DNA of 64,000 bases, taken from NCBI GenBank assembly GCA_948735595.1, contig CAPXSA010000014.1:1-64000 (forward strand), given 5' to 3'. Positions within the stretch are counted from its first letter, which is position 1. Every line of letters begins with the position of its first letter. Shown in pieces: positions 8,487 to 17,226 of this stretch. The position numbers and the translations under genes were made by a program. This stretch comes from an uncultured Clostridia bacterium. GTDB taxonomy: Bacteria; Bacillota; Clostridia; TANB77; CAG-508. The notes under the pieces were generated by a model. The model was not told the origin of the DNA and did no database searches. It was given only the letters and a program-made list of their open reading frames with translations.

Positions 8487-9116
8487 TTAAAGAAGTTCAG
8501 GCAGGATTCTAGCCCAGAACTTTTTATCAGCTTCTCGGTTTGCTCTGTCATCTTCCTCAAAAGCACCTTCTTCTTCAGCCTTTTTCATAACCTTGTCAAA
8601 GTCGTCATGTAGTTCTTGACGAAGTTGGTCGAAGTTAAAGTGAACCTCAGAGCCGTACTTTTCCAACATGGCATTTTTCCACTCATCACGGATTTTGGAA
8701 TAAGTGGGACCATGATGGTTAAACTCAAGCAGTCTGAAATGGTATTTCGTAACACCTTCGATAATTGCTCTAAGATACTTCTGTCTTGCTTCATTGGCTT
8801 CTTCAGAAATGCCAAACAAAGAACGATAGCAGAAAGCAACAGCCTCACTGTCTGTGTCTTCTGAATGCCCGCCAAGTTCTCGCTTAGTTTCAAGGCTGGC
8901 ATAGCAGTTCAGAATGGCAATTTCAATTGCCCGAGCGTACTCTTGCGGAAAGGAAGGTTGTGTGCAAACCCGAACCAATTCAGTAGCAGAAGCTATCCAA
9001 TTGTAATCGGATTTGATATCTTCTTGTACCCTTTTCAAAAGTTGCTTTGCTGTCATAAAGTGTTTTTCATTATGCCATCCAATGACAGTATATTTTTCTT
9101 CCAACAAACTCATCAT
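8487..9116 (-). CDS. hypothetical protein, foreign-looking codon use
   Basis: I do not recognise this 209-residue soluble protein. It is rich in charged and aromatic residues, predicted mostly helical, with an acidic C-terminal region (EEEGAFEEDD). A textbook AAAGGAGG ribosome site precedes two consecutive ATGs, and it has its own terminator. Like the gene at 2163-2951 it is GC-richer than its surroundings and uses CGG as an in-frame codon (at 8931-8933 and 8970-8972 on the minus strand), unlike native genes of this window. Both look like acquired single-gene cassettes. Confidence 0.7.
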   Translation of the reverse strand: MMSLLEEKYTVIGWHNEKHFMTAKQLLKRVQEDIKSDYNWIASATELVRVCTQPSFPQEYARAIEIAILNCYASLETKRELGGHSEDTDSEAVAFCYRSLFGISEEANEARQKYLRAIIEGVTKYHFRLLEFNHHGPTYSKIRDEWKNAMLEKYGSEVHFNFDQLRQELHDDFDKVMKKAEEEGAFEEDDRANREADKKFWARILPELL

Positions 9117-9338
9117 TTTTCCTCCTTTTATACTTTTACTGATGTTATGGTTTCTATGTAAAACTAAAAAGTCAAAGGAAAGTCCTTTACACTAATTAGT
9201 GAAAAAAGAATAAATGACATAGGAAATCCCCATATCAATATGTATTATATCACAATTTTCTTGAATTTCCAAGTTCTATTTTCCACCCCTTGTCAATATA
9301 TATGAATAAAACATTATCTAGAAGGAGGGAATAAAAAC

Positions 9339-10877
9339 ATGGCAATAGAAACTGCAAAGGACAGCTTAGTATTAAACCAAATTATTGACCAAAAAACAGA
9401 TACCATTTTAATTGAAGAGGATTGTATTGTTCCAGATAGTAAGCCAGACATTTTAAATGTCATAAGCACGAGTGGAATTATTTGCATTTATAAAAAAGAG
9501 ATATTAGATGGAAAAATTCGATTAGATGGCTGTATCAATACGTATATTATGTACCTAGCTGATACACAAGATGAAAATGCGGTAAGAGGCTTAAATACCA
9601 ATTTAGATTTTACACAAATGATAGAATTAGAAAAGGCAAGCAGTAGTATGTCTTTAGATACGAATTTAGTATTAAAAAGTTTAGACTGTAAGGTATTAAA
9701 CGGTAGAAAAATTCACATGAAGGCCATGATAGAAGTAGAGGCAAAGGTTTCTTCTAATGAAACAGTAGAATATGTAAAAGAAATTCAGAACTTAAAAGAT
9801 GTACAACTATTAAGTCAAGACTTCCAAATAAACTCTTTAATTGGAACAGGAAGTACCAAACTATATGCGAAAGATACTTTTACCATTGATCAAATTGATA
9901 ATTTAGTAGAAGTCATGAAGACAGACTTAAAGATTGTGAATAAAGACACAAAGATTAGTTATAACAAAATACTCATTAAGGCTGATTTAGAAACCAAAAT
10001 TCTATACTTAACAGAAGATAACAGAATAAATGTCACAGAAGGAAAAATTCCAATTATGGGATTCATTGATTTACCAAACATTAGTGAAGAGCATACTTGT
10101 GATGTTAAATATGAAATTAAGAATTTAATTGTCAAGCCAAACAATGTAGAAGAACATTCTGTTTATGTGGAAGCGGAAATTGAAGTATATTGTGAAGCAT
10201 ATGAAAACAGAGAATTAAAAATGATACAAGACTTATACAGTCCAACAACGGCGCTAAACTTTTCGCAAAAGAGAATTCGAGTAATTGGGCAAAAAGAAAG
10301 CAGACAACAGGTATGTAGCATACGTGAAAAAGAGATGCTTCCTGAGATTGGACCACGTAAAATTTATGATGTAGAAGTATATCCAATGATTAACAAACAA
10401 AATACATTAAATGGACGTATTTTATATGAAGGAGAAGTGGAATTAAATTTCATTTATAGTGCAGGGCAAAGCAATGGAATAGAAACAAAGCAAATCAGTA
10501 TTCCTTTTAATTTTTCTATGGATTTTGATGGTATGAAGCCAGAAATGAGTGTAGATACTATTGTAGAGATTAGCTTACAAGATTTTGTGATTATGCCTGA
10601 TGAGAGTATTGATATCAAAGTAGATTTAACTTTCACAGCAATTAGTTCTAAAAATAGCAGTATTTCCATTATCGAAGAAATACAAGAGGCAGAAGAAATC
10701 AGAAATAGATGTCAATATAGTATGGTAATTTATTTTACCAAACCGGGAGATAGTTTATGGAAAATTGCAAAAAGATTTGGAAGTACAGTAGAAGATATTG
10801 CGAGAGTAAATGGAATAGAGGATGTAGACAACATACCAGTAGGAAAGCAGTTATTTATTCCTAGATACCATGGATGA
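9339..10877 (+). CDS. SipL-like spore coat morphogenetic protein (SPOCS/DUF3794 repeats plus LysM)
   Basis: A 512-residue protein with successive SPOCS/DUF3794-type beta domains (about residues 20-140, 170-290 and 320-440) and a C-terminal LysM domain (about 464-509, FTKPGDSLWKIAKRFG to IPVGKQLFIPR). The architecture and length match SipL of Clostridioides difficile, which binds SpoIVA and anchors the spore coat, and is the functional counterpart of SpoVID. A strong ribosome site (GAAGGAGGG) precedes the ATG. The last 8 bases overlap yunB, another sporulation gene. The symbol is left blank because this is family-level recognition. Confidence 0.85.
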   Translation: MAIETAKDSLVLNQIIDQKTDTILIEEDCIVPDSKPDILNVISTSGIICIYKKEILDGKIRLDGCINTYIMYLADTQDENAVRGLNTNLDFTQMIELEKASSSMSLDTNLVLKSLDCKVLNGRKIHMKAMIEVEAKVSSNETVEYVKEIQNLKDVQLLSQDFQINSLIGTGSTKLYAKDTFTIDQIDNLVEVMKTDLKIVNKDTKISYNKILIKADLETKILYLTEDNRINVTEGKIPIMGFIDLPNISEEHTCDVKYEIKNLIVKPNNVEEHSVYVEAEIEVYCEAYENRELKMIQDLYSPTTALNFSQKRIRVIGQKESRQQVCSIREKEMLPEIGPRKIYDVEVYPMINKQNTLNGRILYEGEVELNFIYSAGQSNGIETKQISIPFNFSMDFDGMKPEMSVDTIVEISLQDFVIMPDESIDIKVDLTFTAISSKNSSISIIEEIQEAEEIRNRCQYSMVIYFTKPGDSLWKIAKRFGSTVEDIARVNGIEDVDNIPVGKQLFIPRYHG

Positions 10878-11586
10878 AAAAATTTTCAGCAGAAACAAGA
10901 TAAGAATACCACAAATTTTACCAAAGAAAAATTCTCCTAAAGGAAAAGAAAAAAGAAGATTGATAAAAATTGTTTGTATTATTGTAATCGGTTTTACTTT
11001 TGCCTATTTCGTATTACAATCCATCAAGCCAATTATGGAGCAACAATGCAAAAATATGGCAAAATCCATTGCAACTAAGATATCCAATAATGAAGCAACT
11101 GAAGTCATGAAGAAATATACTTATGATGATTTATTAATCATTGCGAAAGACGAAAATGGAAACATTAAAATGGTAGGAACCAATGTTATTACAGTCAATG
11201 AAATTATTTCTGATATTCCAGTTCATATGCAAGAGGCTTTAGAGAAAAGTGAAAATAATAGCTTTAGTATTCGATTAGGTAGTTTTTTAGGAAGTAATTT
11301 ATTTGCAGGAAGAGGTCCGAATGTTAATATCAAAATGGAAGTAGCGGGCAATTTAGATACAGAATTAAAGTCGGAATTTGTGACAGCAGGAATTAATCAA
11401 ACATTGCATAAAATCTACTTAGAAATTAAATGCAATGTCATCATTTTAACACCATTTGAAACTATGGAAGAGCAAATTGTGAATCAAGTATTATTAGCAG
11501 AAGGGCTAATTGTAGGAGAGGTTCCAAGTAGTTACTATAACTTAGAAGGCATGAAAACAGATAATGCAATTGATATTATTGAATAA
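10870..11586 (+). CDS. yunB: sporulation protein YunB
   Basis: A 238-residue YunB-family protein: basic N-terminus, one membrane segment (about residues 36-56), then a soluble domain. Family stretches include AKSIATKISNNEA, IRLGSFLGSNLFAGRGP and VNQVLLAEGLIVGEVPSSYYNLEG. In Bacillus it is a mother-cell (sigma-E) gene whose molecular role is unknown. It overlaps the SipL-like gene by 8 bases, so the pair forms a sporulation operon. Confidence 0.9.
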   Translation: MDEKIFSRNKIRIPQILPKKNSPKGKEKRRLIKIVCIIVIGFTFAYFVLQSIKPIMEQQCKNMAKSIATKISNNEATEVMKKYTYDDLLIIAKDENGNIKMVGTNVITVNEIISDIPVHMQEALEKSENNSFSIRLGSFLGSNLFAGRGPNVNIKMEVAGNLDTELKSEFVTAGINQTLHKIYLEIKCNVIILTPFETMEEQIVNQVLLAEGLIVGEVPSSYYNLEGMKTDNAIDIIE

Positions 11587-11590
11587 GAGT

Positions 11591-11752
11591 TTAGTATATT
11601 GTTTTGTATGCTATACACATCTTCATACAAAATACAAAGAAATCTAGGAAAAATCAAAGGATTTTTTCCTAGATTTCTGTATTTTGTAATTCGATTGTAT
11701 TCGGGTGGCAACTTTTGTTGCCATACTCGTCGCATACAAAACAATATACTAA
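11591..11752. repeat. 162-bp MITE-like palindromic element
   Basis: Perfect 21-bp terminal inverted repeats lie at 11591-11611 and 11732-11752 (ends TTAGTATATT and AATATACTAA). Inside is a second long inverted repeat, with arms AAATCTAGGAAAAA and TTTTTTCCTAGATTT, and in the right arm a TGGCAAC/GTTGCCA hairpin. The element could fold into one long cruciform. It follows yunB directly and may double as its terminator. No transposase and no second copy are seen here. Confidence 0.75.
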
Positions 11753-11844
11753 GCTTTCAATTAATTAAAATCCTTAATACTTTCTAAAATTACTTGACAT
11801 GTGAGCCTTAACCTTTTAAACTATAGAAAGAATTAGGGGGACAT

Positions 11845-13249
11845 ATGAAAAATCAAGAAAAGTGGAGAAGATTAGATAATTCCGCTAAACTATTTCCCAT
11901 TGTTGGAAATAAAAAGTTTAGTAGTATTTATAGAATGTCAGTAGTATTAACAGAAGAAATTAATCCTGAAACATTAAAGCAAGCGGTGGAAAATACTTTG
12001 CAGATTTTCACTACTTTTAAAGTTTGTTTAAAAAGAGGATTTTTCTGGTACTACTTAGAACAAAATGAAAAAGAAGTAGTCATATTTAAAGAAGACACTT
12101 ATCCCTGTCGTTATATGGATAAAAGAATGAATCATGGTTACTTATTTAAAGTAAGCTATTTCAAAAATAAAATCAATTTAGAAGTATTTCATGCTTTAAC
12201 AGATGGAGGAACAGCGATAGAATTTTTAAAAGTCATTACATACCATTACTTAAATTTACAACATCCCAATACCTTCAAAGAACCATTCACAGTCAAAAAT
12301 GCCGAAATAGATGCACGGAAATTGTGAAGATAGTTATTTGAAAAATTATGAAAAACATTTACACGGAAAAGACAATTCAGGGAAAGCGTATATATTAAAA
12401 GGTGCAAGGTTATTGCCATATCAAGTAGGAGTGACTCATGGATTTATTAGTTTAAAGCCAGTTATCAAAATTTGTAGAAGATTAAAAGTAACAGTAACAG
12501 AATACTTCACAGCAGTATTAATTTATGCCATTTATCAAGAACAACAAAAAGAAAAGAAGAGTAAAAAGCCGATAAAAGTATGCATTCCAGTTAATCTAAA
12601 GAAGTATTTTGAGTCTACTACGATGACAAATTTCTTTTCCTATATGACAATTGTAGCAGATAGAAAGCAAATGGACTTAACAGATTTCGATTTGATTTTA
12701 GCATTTGTGAGAAATAACTTTAAAAACAAGTTGCAAAAAGAGGAAATGGCAAAAACTATGGCACATACGGTAAGATTAGGTAATAGTATTTATGTTCGAA
12801 TGATACCACTTACGATGAAGAAACTTATTTTAAAAATGATATATAAAGAAATACAAAAATACACAACAACAACTTTTTCAAATTTAGGAAAAGTCAACTT
12901 TTTACCAGAATATGAACCATATGTAGACCAGTTTTTCTGTATTATAGCACCAGAAAGTGCAGAGAAAATCAAATGTACTACTTGCTCTTGTGGAAATAAT
13001 ATTGTGTTTACCATTAGTTCTATTTTGCAAAATAATCATGTAGAGAAAAACTTTTTTCAGTTTTTGACAGAACAAGGGATTCCAAACACAGTTGTGACAA
13101 ATGGAATCTATCCAAAGGCAGAAAAAACACTCTATCCTAAAATCAGCACATTATTAATAGAAGATGTAATAGACAAAATCAAGGAGAAAAAGGAAGCAAA
13201 AGAAGAAATTAGTTTCAAAGAAAAAATGAAAAGAAAGTTTCACTTTTAA
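11845..13249 (+). CDS. HxxxD-type acyltransferase (condensation-like), read through a +1 frameshift at CGG
   Basis: Two frames form one 467-residue protein. The first (11845-12327) carries the catalytic HALTDGG motif (HxxxDG) of condensation-domain and alcohol acetyltransferase enzymes; the second (ending at 13249) carries the rest of the chloramphenicol-acetyltransferase-like fold (VTEYFTAVLIYAI, KVCIPVNLKKYF, TTFSNLGKV). The frame must move +1 at the CGG at 12316-12318: after GCA, skipping C gives GGA AAT TGT GAA, and without the skip a TGA ends translation three codons on. The second frame has no start with a ribosome site. Next to it is an esterase gene with the same anomaly. A transferred acyl group onto an alcohol or lipid is likely; the substrate is unknown. 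Confidence 0.75.
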
Positions 13250-13267
13250 AGTAAAGGATGAGAAAAA

Positions 13268-14162
13268 ATGAATAAAAAAAGAAAAGTGGTAGCAATTATT
13301 GCAACAATTCTATTTGCGATTGCAATTGTAGATATTCTCTTATATGTATATTTTTTTAAAGGGAATATCACCTCTAAAGTACCAGAAGGAATTAGAGATA
13401 AATGCAATGTAAAAGAGGAAAAGTTTCAAGAAAGAAATGTATTTGTACTAACTCCAAAGGGAAAAAAGAAAACCAAAAAAACAGTGTTTTATCTCCATGG
13501 AGGTTCTTATATAGCAGAGCTAACGCCAACATATTGGAACTTCTTGAGTGATTTCACGCAGGACACAGGGGCAACTATGATTGTACCAGATTATCCTTTG
13601 GCACCACAATATCATTACAAAGATGTATTTAACATGATAACACCGCTTTATAAAGAAATTGTAAAAAAGGTAAAGGCTGAAAATCTAATTATTATGGGGG
13701 ACTCTGCAGGAGGTGGAATGGGACTTGCCTTAGTACAAAAAATAGGACAGGAGGAACTAACAGAGCCAAGCAAAACGATACTGATTTCTCCATGGTTAGA
13801 TGTAACAATGGAAAATCCAGAAATCAAAAAGGTACAAGAAAAGGATAAAATGTTGAATACAGAACTGTTAAGATTAGCAGGAATTTCCTATGCAGGAGAG
13901 AGAGAAAATACCAAGAATCATCATATTAGTCCCATTTATGGACCAATGGAGAAACTAGAAAATGTAGTGATTTATACAGGAACATATGATATTTTAAACC
14001 CAGATGTACATAGGCTTCAAGAAATAGCGAAGAGGAAGCGGAGTTGAGATAACTGTGAAAGAAACACAAGGCGCAGTGCATGATTGGGTGATTAACAAAA
14101 AGCAAAAAGAGGGAGAAGAGCTCGTGCAAAAGGCATATCAAGAGTTGGTAGGGGAAATTTAA
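13268..14162 (+). CDS. alpha/beta hydrolase (HSL-type esterase), read through a +1 frameshift at CGG
   Basis: A 297-residue membrane-anchored esterase (N-terminal segment about residues 6-29). Oxyanion motif YLHGGSY, nucleophile elbow GDSAGGG and the acid in TGTYDILNPD are in the first frame, which stops at 14047. The catalytic His (GAVHDWV) is only reached if the frame moves +1 at the CGG at 14039-14041: AAG, skip C, GGA GTT GAG ATA ACT. The shifted frame then runs 38 more codons to a TAA at 14160-14162, giving the usual family C-terminus. Without the shift the enzyme lacks its catalytic His. It follows the acyltransferase by 18 bases, so they probably act together on the same ester. Confidence 0.78.
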
Positions 14163-14253
14163 GAAAAGAGGAATTGGACAAAGATAGTTAAATGTAGTAT
14201 AATATGCAGTATACTTTGGCGACAGGTACCCCTCTTTTTGAGTAAAATGTAGT

Positions 14254-14282
14254 TTGACATAAGCAAAATTTAAGTATATGAT
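14254..14282 (+). promoter_or_regulatory. sigma-A promoter
   Basis: TTGACA (14254-14259), 17 bases, TATGAT (14277-14282), upstream of the zinc-ribbon/TPR gene. Confidence 0.75.
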
Positions 14283-14310
14283 ATAAGAAAGAAAATAAAA
14301 GGGGAAAGCA

Positions 14311-15183
14311 ATGAAAGCAATTAAATGTGAATTATGTGGATCAAATGATATTATTAAACAAGATGGCTTCTTTGTTTGCCAATATTGTGGAACAAAGTAT
14401 TCTTTAGAAGAAGCAAAGAAAATGATGATAGAGGGAGTAGTAGAAGTAACAGGAACCATAAAAGTGGATGATTCAAAACAAATTGAAAATTATAGAAAGT
14501 TAGCACAAAGAGCCTTTAAGGATAAAAACTATGAAGAAGCTTATCAATATTGCGATAAAATATTACAGCTAAATCCTGATGACTGGGAAGCGGTATATAA
14601 GAAAGGTATTAGTTCTGCATGGAGATTTAACTTAGCAAATTCTAAAATGGATGAAGCAATAAAAGCAAGCAAGAATGCCTTTGAAATTATCATTAAAGTT
14701 CTTAAAACAACTGACGAAAGTTTTATGGAGCAAACCAAAATAGTAATGGCTTCTGACATGAATATTCTTGCTGTTTCTTTTGGAAATATGGCTATGAACT
14801 ATTACAAAAAGAATTGGGAACTTCATAATGTTATGTTACAATTTTGGCGTAATTTAAGAGATTGTATAGAATTAGAAGAATATGCAAAGGGGTTATTATC
14901 TAAAAAGATGATAGCAAATAATCAAACGGCGCGTGCTTTATATATTAATATTTTGAAAAATTTAGTTATTTATTATTGTGAAATTTGTATGCAAAGAAAA
15001 TATAGGTCAAGATGTGACGAATATGGTGTAGCTTATGCGAATGATCACTATAATGAGGAATATAGAAGAATGACTATTGAAAAGTATAATAACATTGTAG
15101 CAGAAATTAGACAATATGAAAGTAATTATATAGCTTTGCCAATACAAGGTATTAAAAAATCAATTTTTGGAAATAGAAAATAA
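14311..15183 (+). CDS. TFIIB-type zinc-ribbon and TPR-like protein
   Basis: A 290-residue protein starting with a zinc ribbon (CELC at about residues 7-10 and CQYC at about 24-27), then helical repeats resembling TPR (KLAQRAFKDKNYEEAYQYCDKILQLNPDDWEAV is a typical unit). Proteins of this architecture are common in gut Clostridia; they are probably scaffolds, with no defined function. It has its own promoter and a shared terminator with the convergent rpsI gene. Confidence 0.75.
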   Translation: MKAIKCELCGSNDIIKQDGFFVCQYCGTKYSLEEAKKMMIEGVVEVTGTIKVDDSKQIENYRKLAQRAFKDKNYEEAYQYCDKILQLNPDDWEAVYKKGISSAWRFNLANSKMDEAIKASKNAFEIIIKVLKTTDESFMEQTKIVMASDMNILAVSFGNMAMNYYKKNWELHNVMLQFWRNLRDCIELEEYAKGLLSKKMIANNQTARALYINILKNLVIYYCEICMQRKYRSRCDEYGVAYANDHYNEEYRRMTIEKYNNIVAEIRQYESNYIALPIQGIKKSIFGNRK

Positions 15184-15195
15184 TAACAAACTAGA

Positions 15196-15228
15196 AAATC
15201 GGAAGTTTTGATACTTCCGATTTTTGAT
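15196..15228. terminator. bidirectional terminator between convergent genes
   Basis: AAAATCGGAAGT pairs with ACTTCCGATTTT; A/T runs flank both sides, serving the plus-strand gene and rpsI. Confidence 0.85.
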
Positions 15229-15235
15229 ATACATT

Positions 15236-15640
15236 TTATCTCTTTGAGAATTGTGGAGCCTTTCTAGCTTTCTTAAGACCATATTTCTTTCTTTCTTTCA
15301 TACGAGGGTCTCTGGTTAAAAATCCTGCAGATTTTAATGCTGGTCTATATTCGCTATTAGCTTCATTTAATGCTCTTGCGATACCATGACGAACTGCTCC
15401 TGCTTGACCAGAAAGTCCACCACCATTTACAGTACAAATAACATCATATTTGTCTAAAGTATTGGTAGCAACTAATGGTTGTTTTACAATAACTTTTAAT
15501 ACATCGGTACCAAAATATTCTTCTAATGCTTTACCATTAATTGTAATAGTACCTTTACCATCTACTAATCTAACTCTAGCAATTGATTTTTTTCTTCTTC
15601 CAGTTCCTAAAAATACGATTTTATCAGATTTTTTTGCCAT
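15236..15640 (-). CDS. rpsI: 30S ribosomal protein S9
   Basis: A 134-residue S9 of normal length. GTGRRKSIARVRL near the N-terminus, the GGGLSGQAGAVRHGIARAL core and the basic C-terminus KKARKAPQFSKR, ending in the conserved Lys-Arg that reaches the P-site tRNA, identify it. It follows rplM by one base and is transcribed from the rplM promoter. Confidence 0.98.
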   Translation of the reverse strand: MAKKSDKIVFLGTGRRKKSIARVRLVDGKGTITINGKALEEYFGTDVLKVIVKQPLVATNTLDKYDVICTVNGGGLSGQAGAVRHGIARALNEANSEYRPALKSAGFLTRDPRMKERKKYGLKKARKAPQFSKR

Positions 15641-15641
15641 C

Positions 15642-16079
15642 TTATTTTACCTCCCATACTTCAGGTTTTTGAGCGATGTTTTCATGTTCTGCTCCAACAT
15701 ATACTCTTAATTTTTTAGCCATTTGTCTTCCAAGTCTTGTATGAGGAAGCATACCTTCTACTGCGTGTTTCATCATTTTTTCTGGGCTTTTTGCTAGTAA
15801 TTCTCTTGCAGTAGTTTCCTTCATTCCACCAATATATCCTGAATGACTTCTATAAATTTTTTGGTCTAATTTTTTACCTGTTAAAACTACATTTGCGCAG
15901 TTAATAATAATTACGTGATCACCAACATCCATATGAGTTGTATAAGTTGGTTTATGTTTTCCTCTTAATAATTTTGCAGCTTCAGTAGCAACTCTACCTA
16001 ATGGCTTATTAGCTGCATCGATTATATACCATTTACTTTCAATTTCACTTTTTTTCACACTATAAGTTGTATTATTCAT
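15642..16079 (-). CDS. rplM: 50S ribosomal protein L13
   Basis: A 145-residue L13 of normal length with the family stretches KWYIIDAANKPLGRVA, LRGKHKPTYTTH and the GMLPHTRLGRQM element. First gene of the rplM-rpsI operon. A GGAGGAT ribosome site precedes the ATG, and a roughly 110-base leader separates it from a consensus promoter shared back-to-back with infC. Confidence 0.98.
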   Translation of the reverse strand: MNNTTYSVKKSEIESKWYIIDAANKPLGRVATEAAKLLRGKHKPTYTTHMDVGDHVIIINCANVVLTGKKLDQKIYRSHSGYIGGMKETTARELLAKSPEKMMKHAVEGMLPHTRLGRQMAKKLRVYVGAEHENIAQKPEVWEVK

Positions 16080-16089
16080 GGTAAATCAT

Positions 16090-16190
16090 ATCCTCCATTT
16101 CATTTTTTCAAAATATAATTTATATGAAACTTGTTTTAAAAGCTACCGGGGAGAAGCTAATTAAAATAAGTCATAATCATACATATGCTT
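16090..16190 (-). promoter_or_regulatory. rplM leader, possible L13 autoregulatory structure
   Basis: The rplM transcript has a leader of about 110 bases containing AGCTTCTCCCCGGTAGCT, in which two AGCT elements can pair around a C/G-rich loop. L13 leaders that bind the protein are known in Firmicutes. I cannot confirm a match to that family by eye. Confidence 0.35.
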
Positions 16191-16194
16191 TGCT

Positions 16195-16223
16195 ATTATA
16201 ATATAAAAGTAGTGAAAAGTCAA
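16195..16223 (-). promoter_or_regulatory. promoter of rplM-rpsI
   Basis: On the minus strand TTGACT (16218-16223), 17-base spacer, TATAAT (16195-16200). Confidence 0.9.
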
Positions 16224-16242
16224 CAATTTTGCGAAAAAACTG

Positions 16243-16271
16243 TTGACTTTTCATAAAAAGTAGAGTATACT
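16243..16271 (+). promoter_or_regulatory. promoter of infC-rpmI-rplT
   Basis: TTGACT (16243-16248), 17-base spacer, TATACT (16266-16271). Its -35 box lies in one arm of an inverted repeat (GAAAAGTCAACA and TGTTGACTTTTC) whose other arm is the -35 box of rplM. Confidence 0.9.
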
Positions 16272-16289
16272 AATAAACGTGAATAAAAA

Positions 16290-16408
16290 AGTAGCAATTC
16301 ATGCTCGCCTTCACCAAAGGGAAAAGGCTAATAATTTACTCTGTTTTTATGTAATATAAAAATAGAGAAGTTTGAGCAATGAATTGATAAAATCAATTCA
16401 TTTTTTGT
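16290..16408 (+). promoter_or_regulatory. infC leader attenuator
   Basis: A terminator hairpin (AATGAATTGAT 16378-16388, loop AAA, ATCAATTCATT 16392-16402, then T-run) lies about 40 bases before infC. Upstream, CAATTCAT-GCTC (about 16295-16306) can pair with GAGC-A-ATGAATTG (about 16374-16386), which would break the terminator. This is the organisation of the L20-type leader that controls infC-rpmI-rplT in Bacillus by transcription attenuation. Confidence 0.7.
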
Positions 16409-16445
16409 TTTTATTTACGTTAGAAAATAAACGGAGGTGTTTAAT

Positions 16446-16958
16446 ATCAAACAAGAATTGCCAATTAATGAACAAATTAGAGCAAACAAAGTTCAAGTAA
16501 TTGATGACAATGGAGAGAAAAAAGGGGCTATGAGTTTACAAGATGCATTAGATTTAGCTTATGAGAAAAAGTTAGACTTAGTAATGGTAGCGCCAAATCC
16601 AGAAATGCCAGTATGTAAAATTATGAATTATGGCAAATACAAATTTGAGCAATCTAAAAGGGAAAAAGAGGCTCGTAAAAAGCAAAAAACTTTTGAATTA
16701 AAAGAAATTAGAATTACACCAAATATTGAGCAACATGATTTTGAATTCAAAAGTAAAAATGCGAGAAAATTCTTAGAAGATGGAAATAAGGTAAGAATTA
16801 CTTTGAAATTTAGAGGAAGAGAAATGAACTATATTAAGCTTGGTGAACAAGTATTAAATAAGTTTATTGAAGAACTATCTGATATTTCTGTTCCTGAGAA
16901 AAAGCCACTTTTAGAAGGTAAGAATATGTTTATTATATTAGCTAAAAAAGCAAACTAA
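16446..16958 (+). CDS. infC: translation initiation factor IF-3, probable ATC start
   Basis: IF-3 keeps the 30S subunit free and checks the start codon and initiator tRNA. Family stretches are PINEQIRANKVQVID, CKIMNYGKYKFEQ, KEIRITPNIEQHDFEFK and GREMNY. A frame from GTG at 16437 exists, but that GTG is part of the ribosome site itself (GGAGGTG, 16433-16439). The ATC at 16446 is 8 bases beyond GGAGG, exact normal spacing. Non-canonical AUU/AUC starts are a known feature of infC that lets IF-3 repress its own translation. The mature protein would be about 170 residues. Confidence 0.93.
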   Translation: MKQELPINEQIRANKVQVIDDNGEKKGAMSLQDALDLAYEKKLDLVMVAPNPEMPVCKIMNYGKYKFEQSKREKEARKKQKTFELKEIRITPNIEQHDFEFKSKNARKFLEDGNKVRITLKFRGREMNYIKLGEQVLNKFIEELSDISVPEKKPLLEGKNMFIILAKKAN

Positions 16959-17006
16959 GGTAGCTAATAAGTAATAGATTACAAAATTAAAGGAGGAATT
17001 AAGATT

Positions 17007-17210
17007 ATGCCAAAGTTAAAAACAAATAAAGCTGCTAAAAAGAGATATTCATATACAGCAACAGGAAAAGTAAAAAGAACAAAATCAAATAGAAGACATC
17101 TTTTAGCAAATAAAACAAGTAGAGCAAAATCAAGAGGAAAAGTACAAGATGCTTATGCTGACAAAACATGTGAAGCAGGAATTAAGAAAATGTTGCCATA
17201 TGGTAATTAG
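17007..17210 (+). CDS. rpmI: 50S ribosomal protein L35
   Basis: A 67-residue L35 of normal length: MPKLKTNKAAKKRY at the start, the GKVKRTKSNRRHLL core and a C-terminal KKMLPYGN. AGGAGG ribosome site. Second gene of infC-rpmI-rplT. Confidence 0.97.
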   Translation: MPKLKTNKAAKKRYSYTATGKVKRTKSNRRHLLANKTSRAKSRGKVQDAYADKTCEAGIKKMLPYGN

Positions 17211-17226
17211 TTAGGGGGGAAATAAA

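Noticed and set aside
16437..16439. GTG as the infC start
   Set aside because: The GTG is the end of the ribosome site itself; ATC at 16446 has correct spacing.
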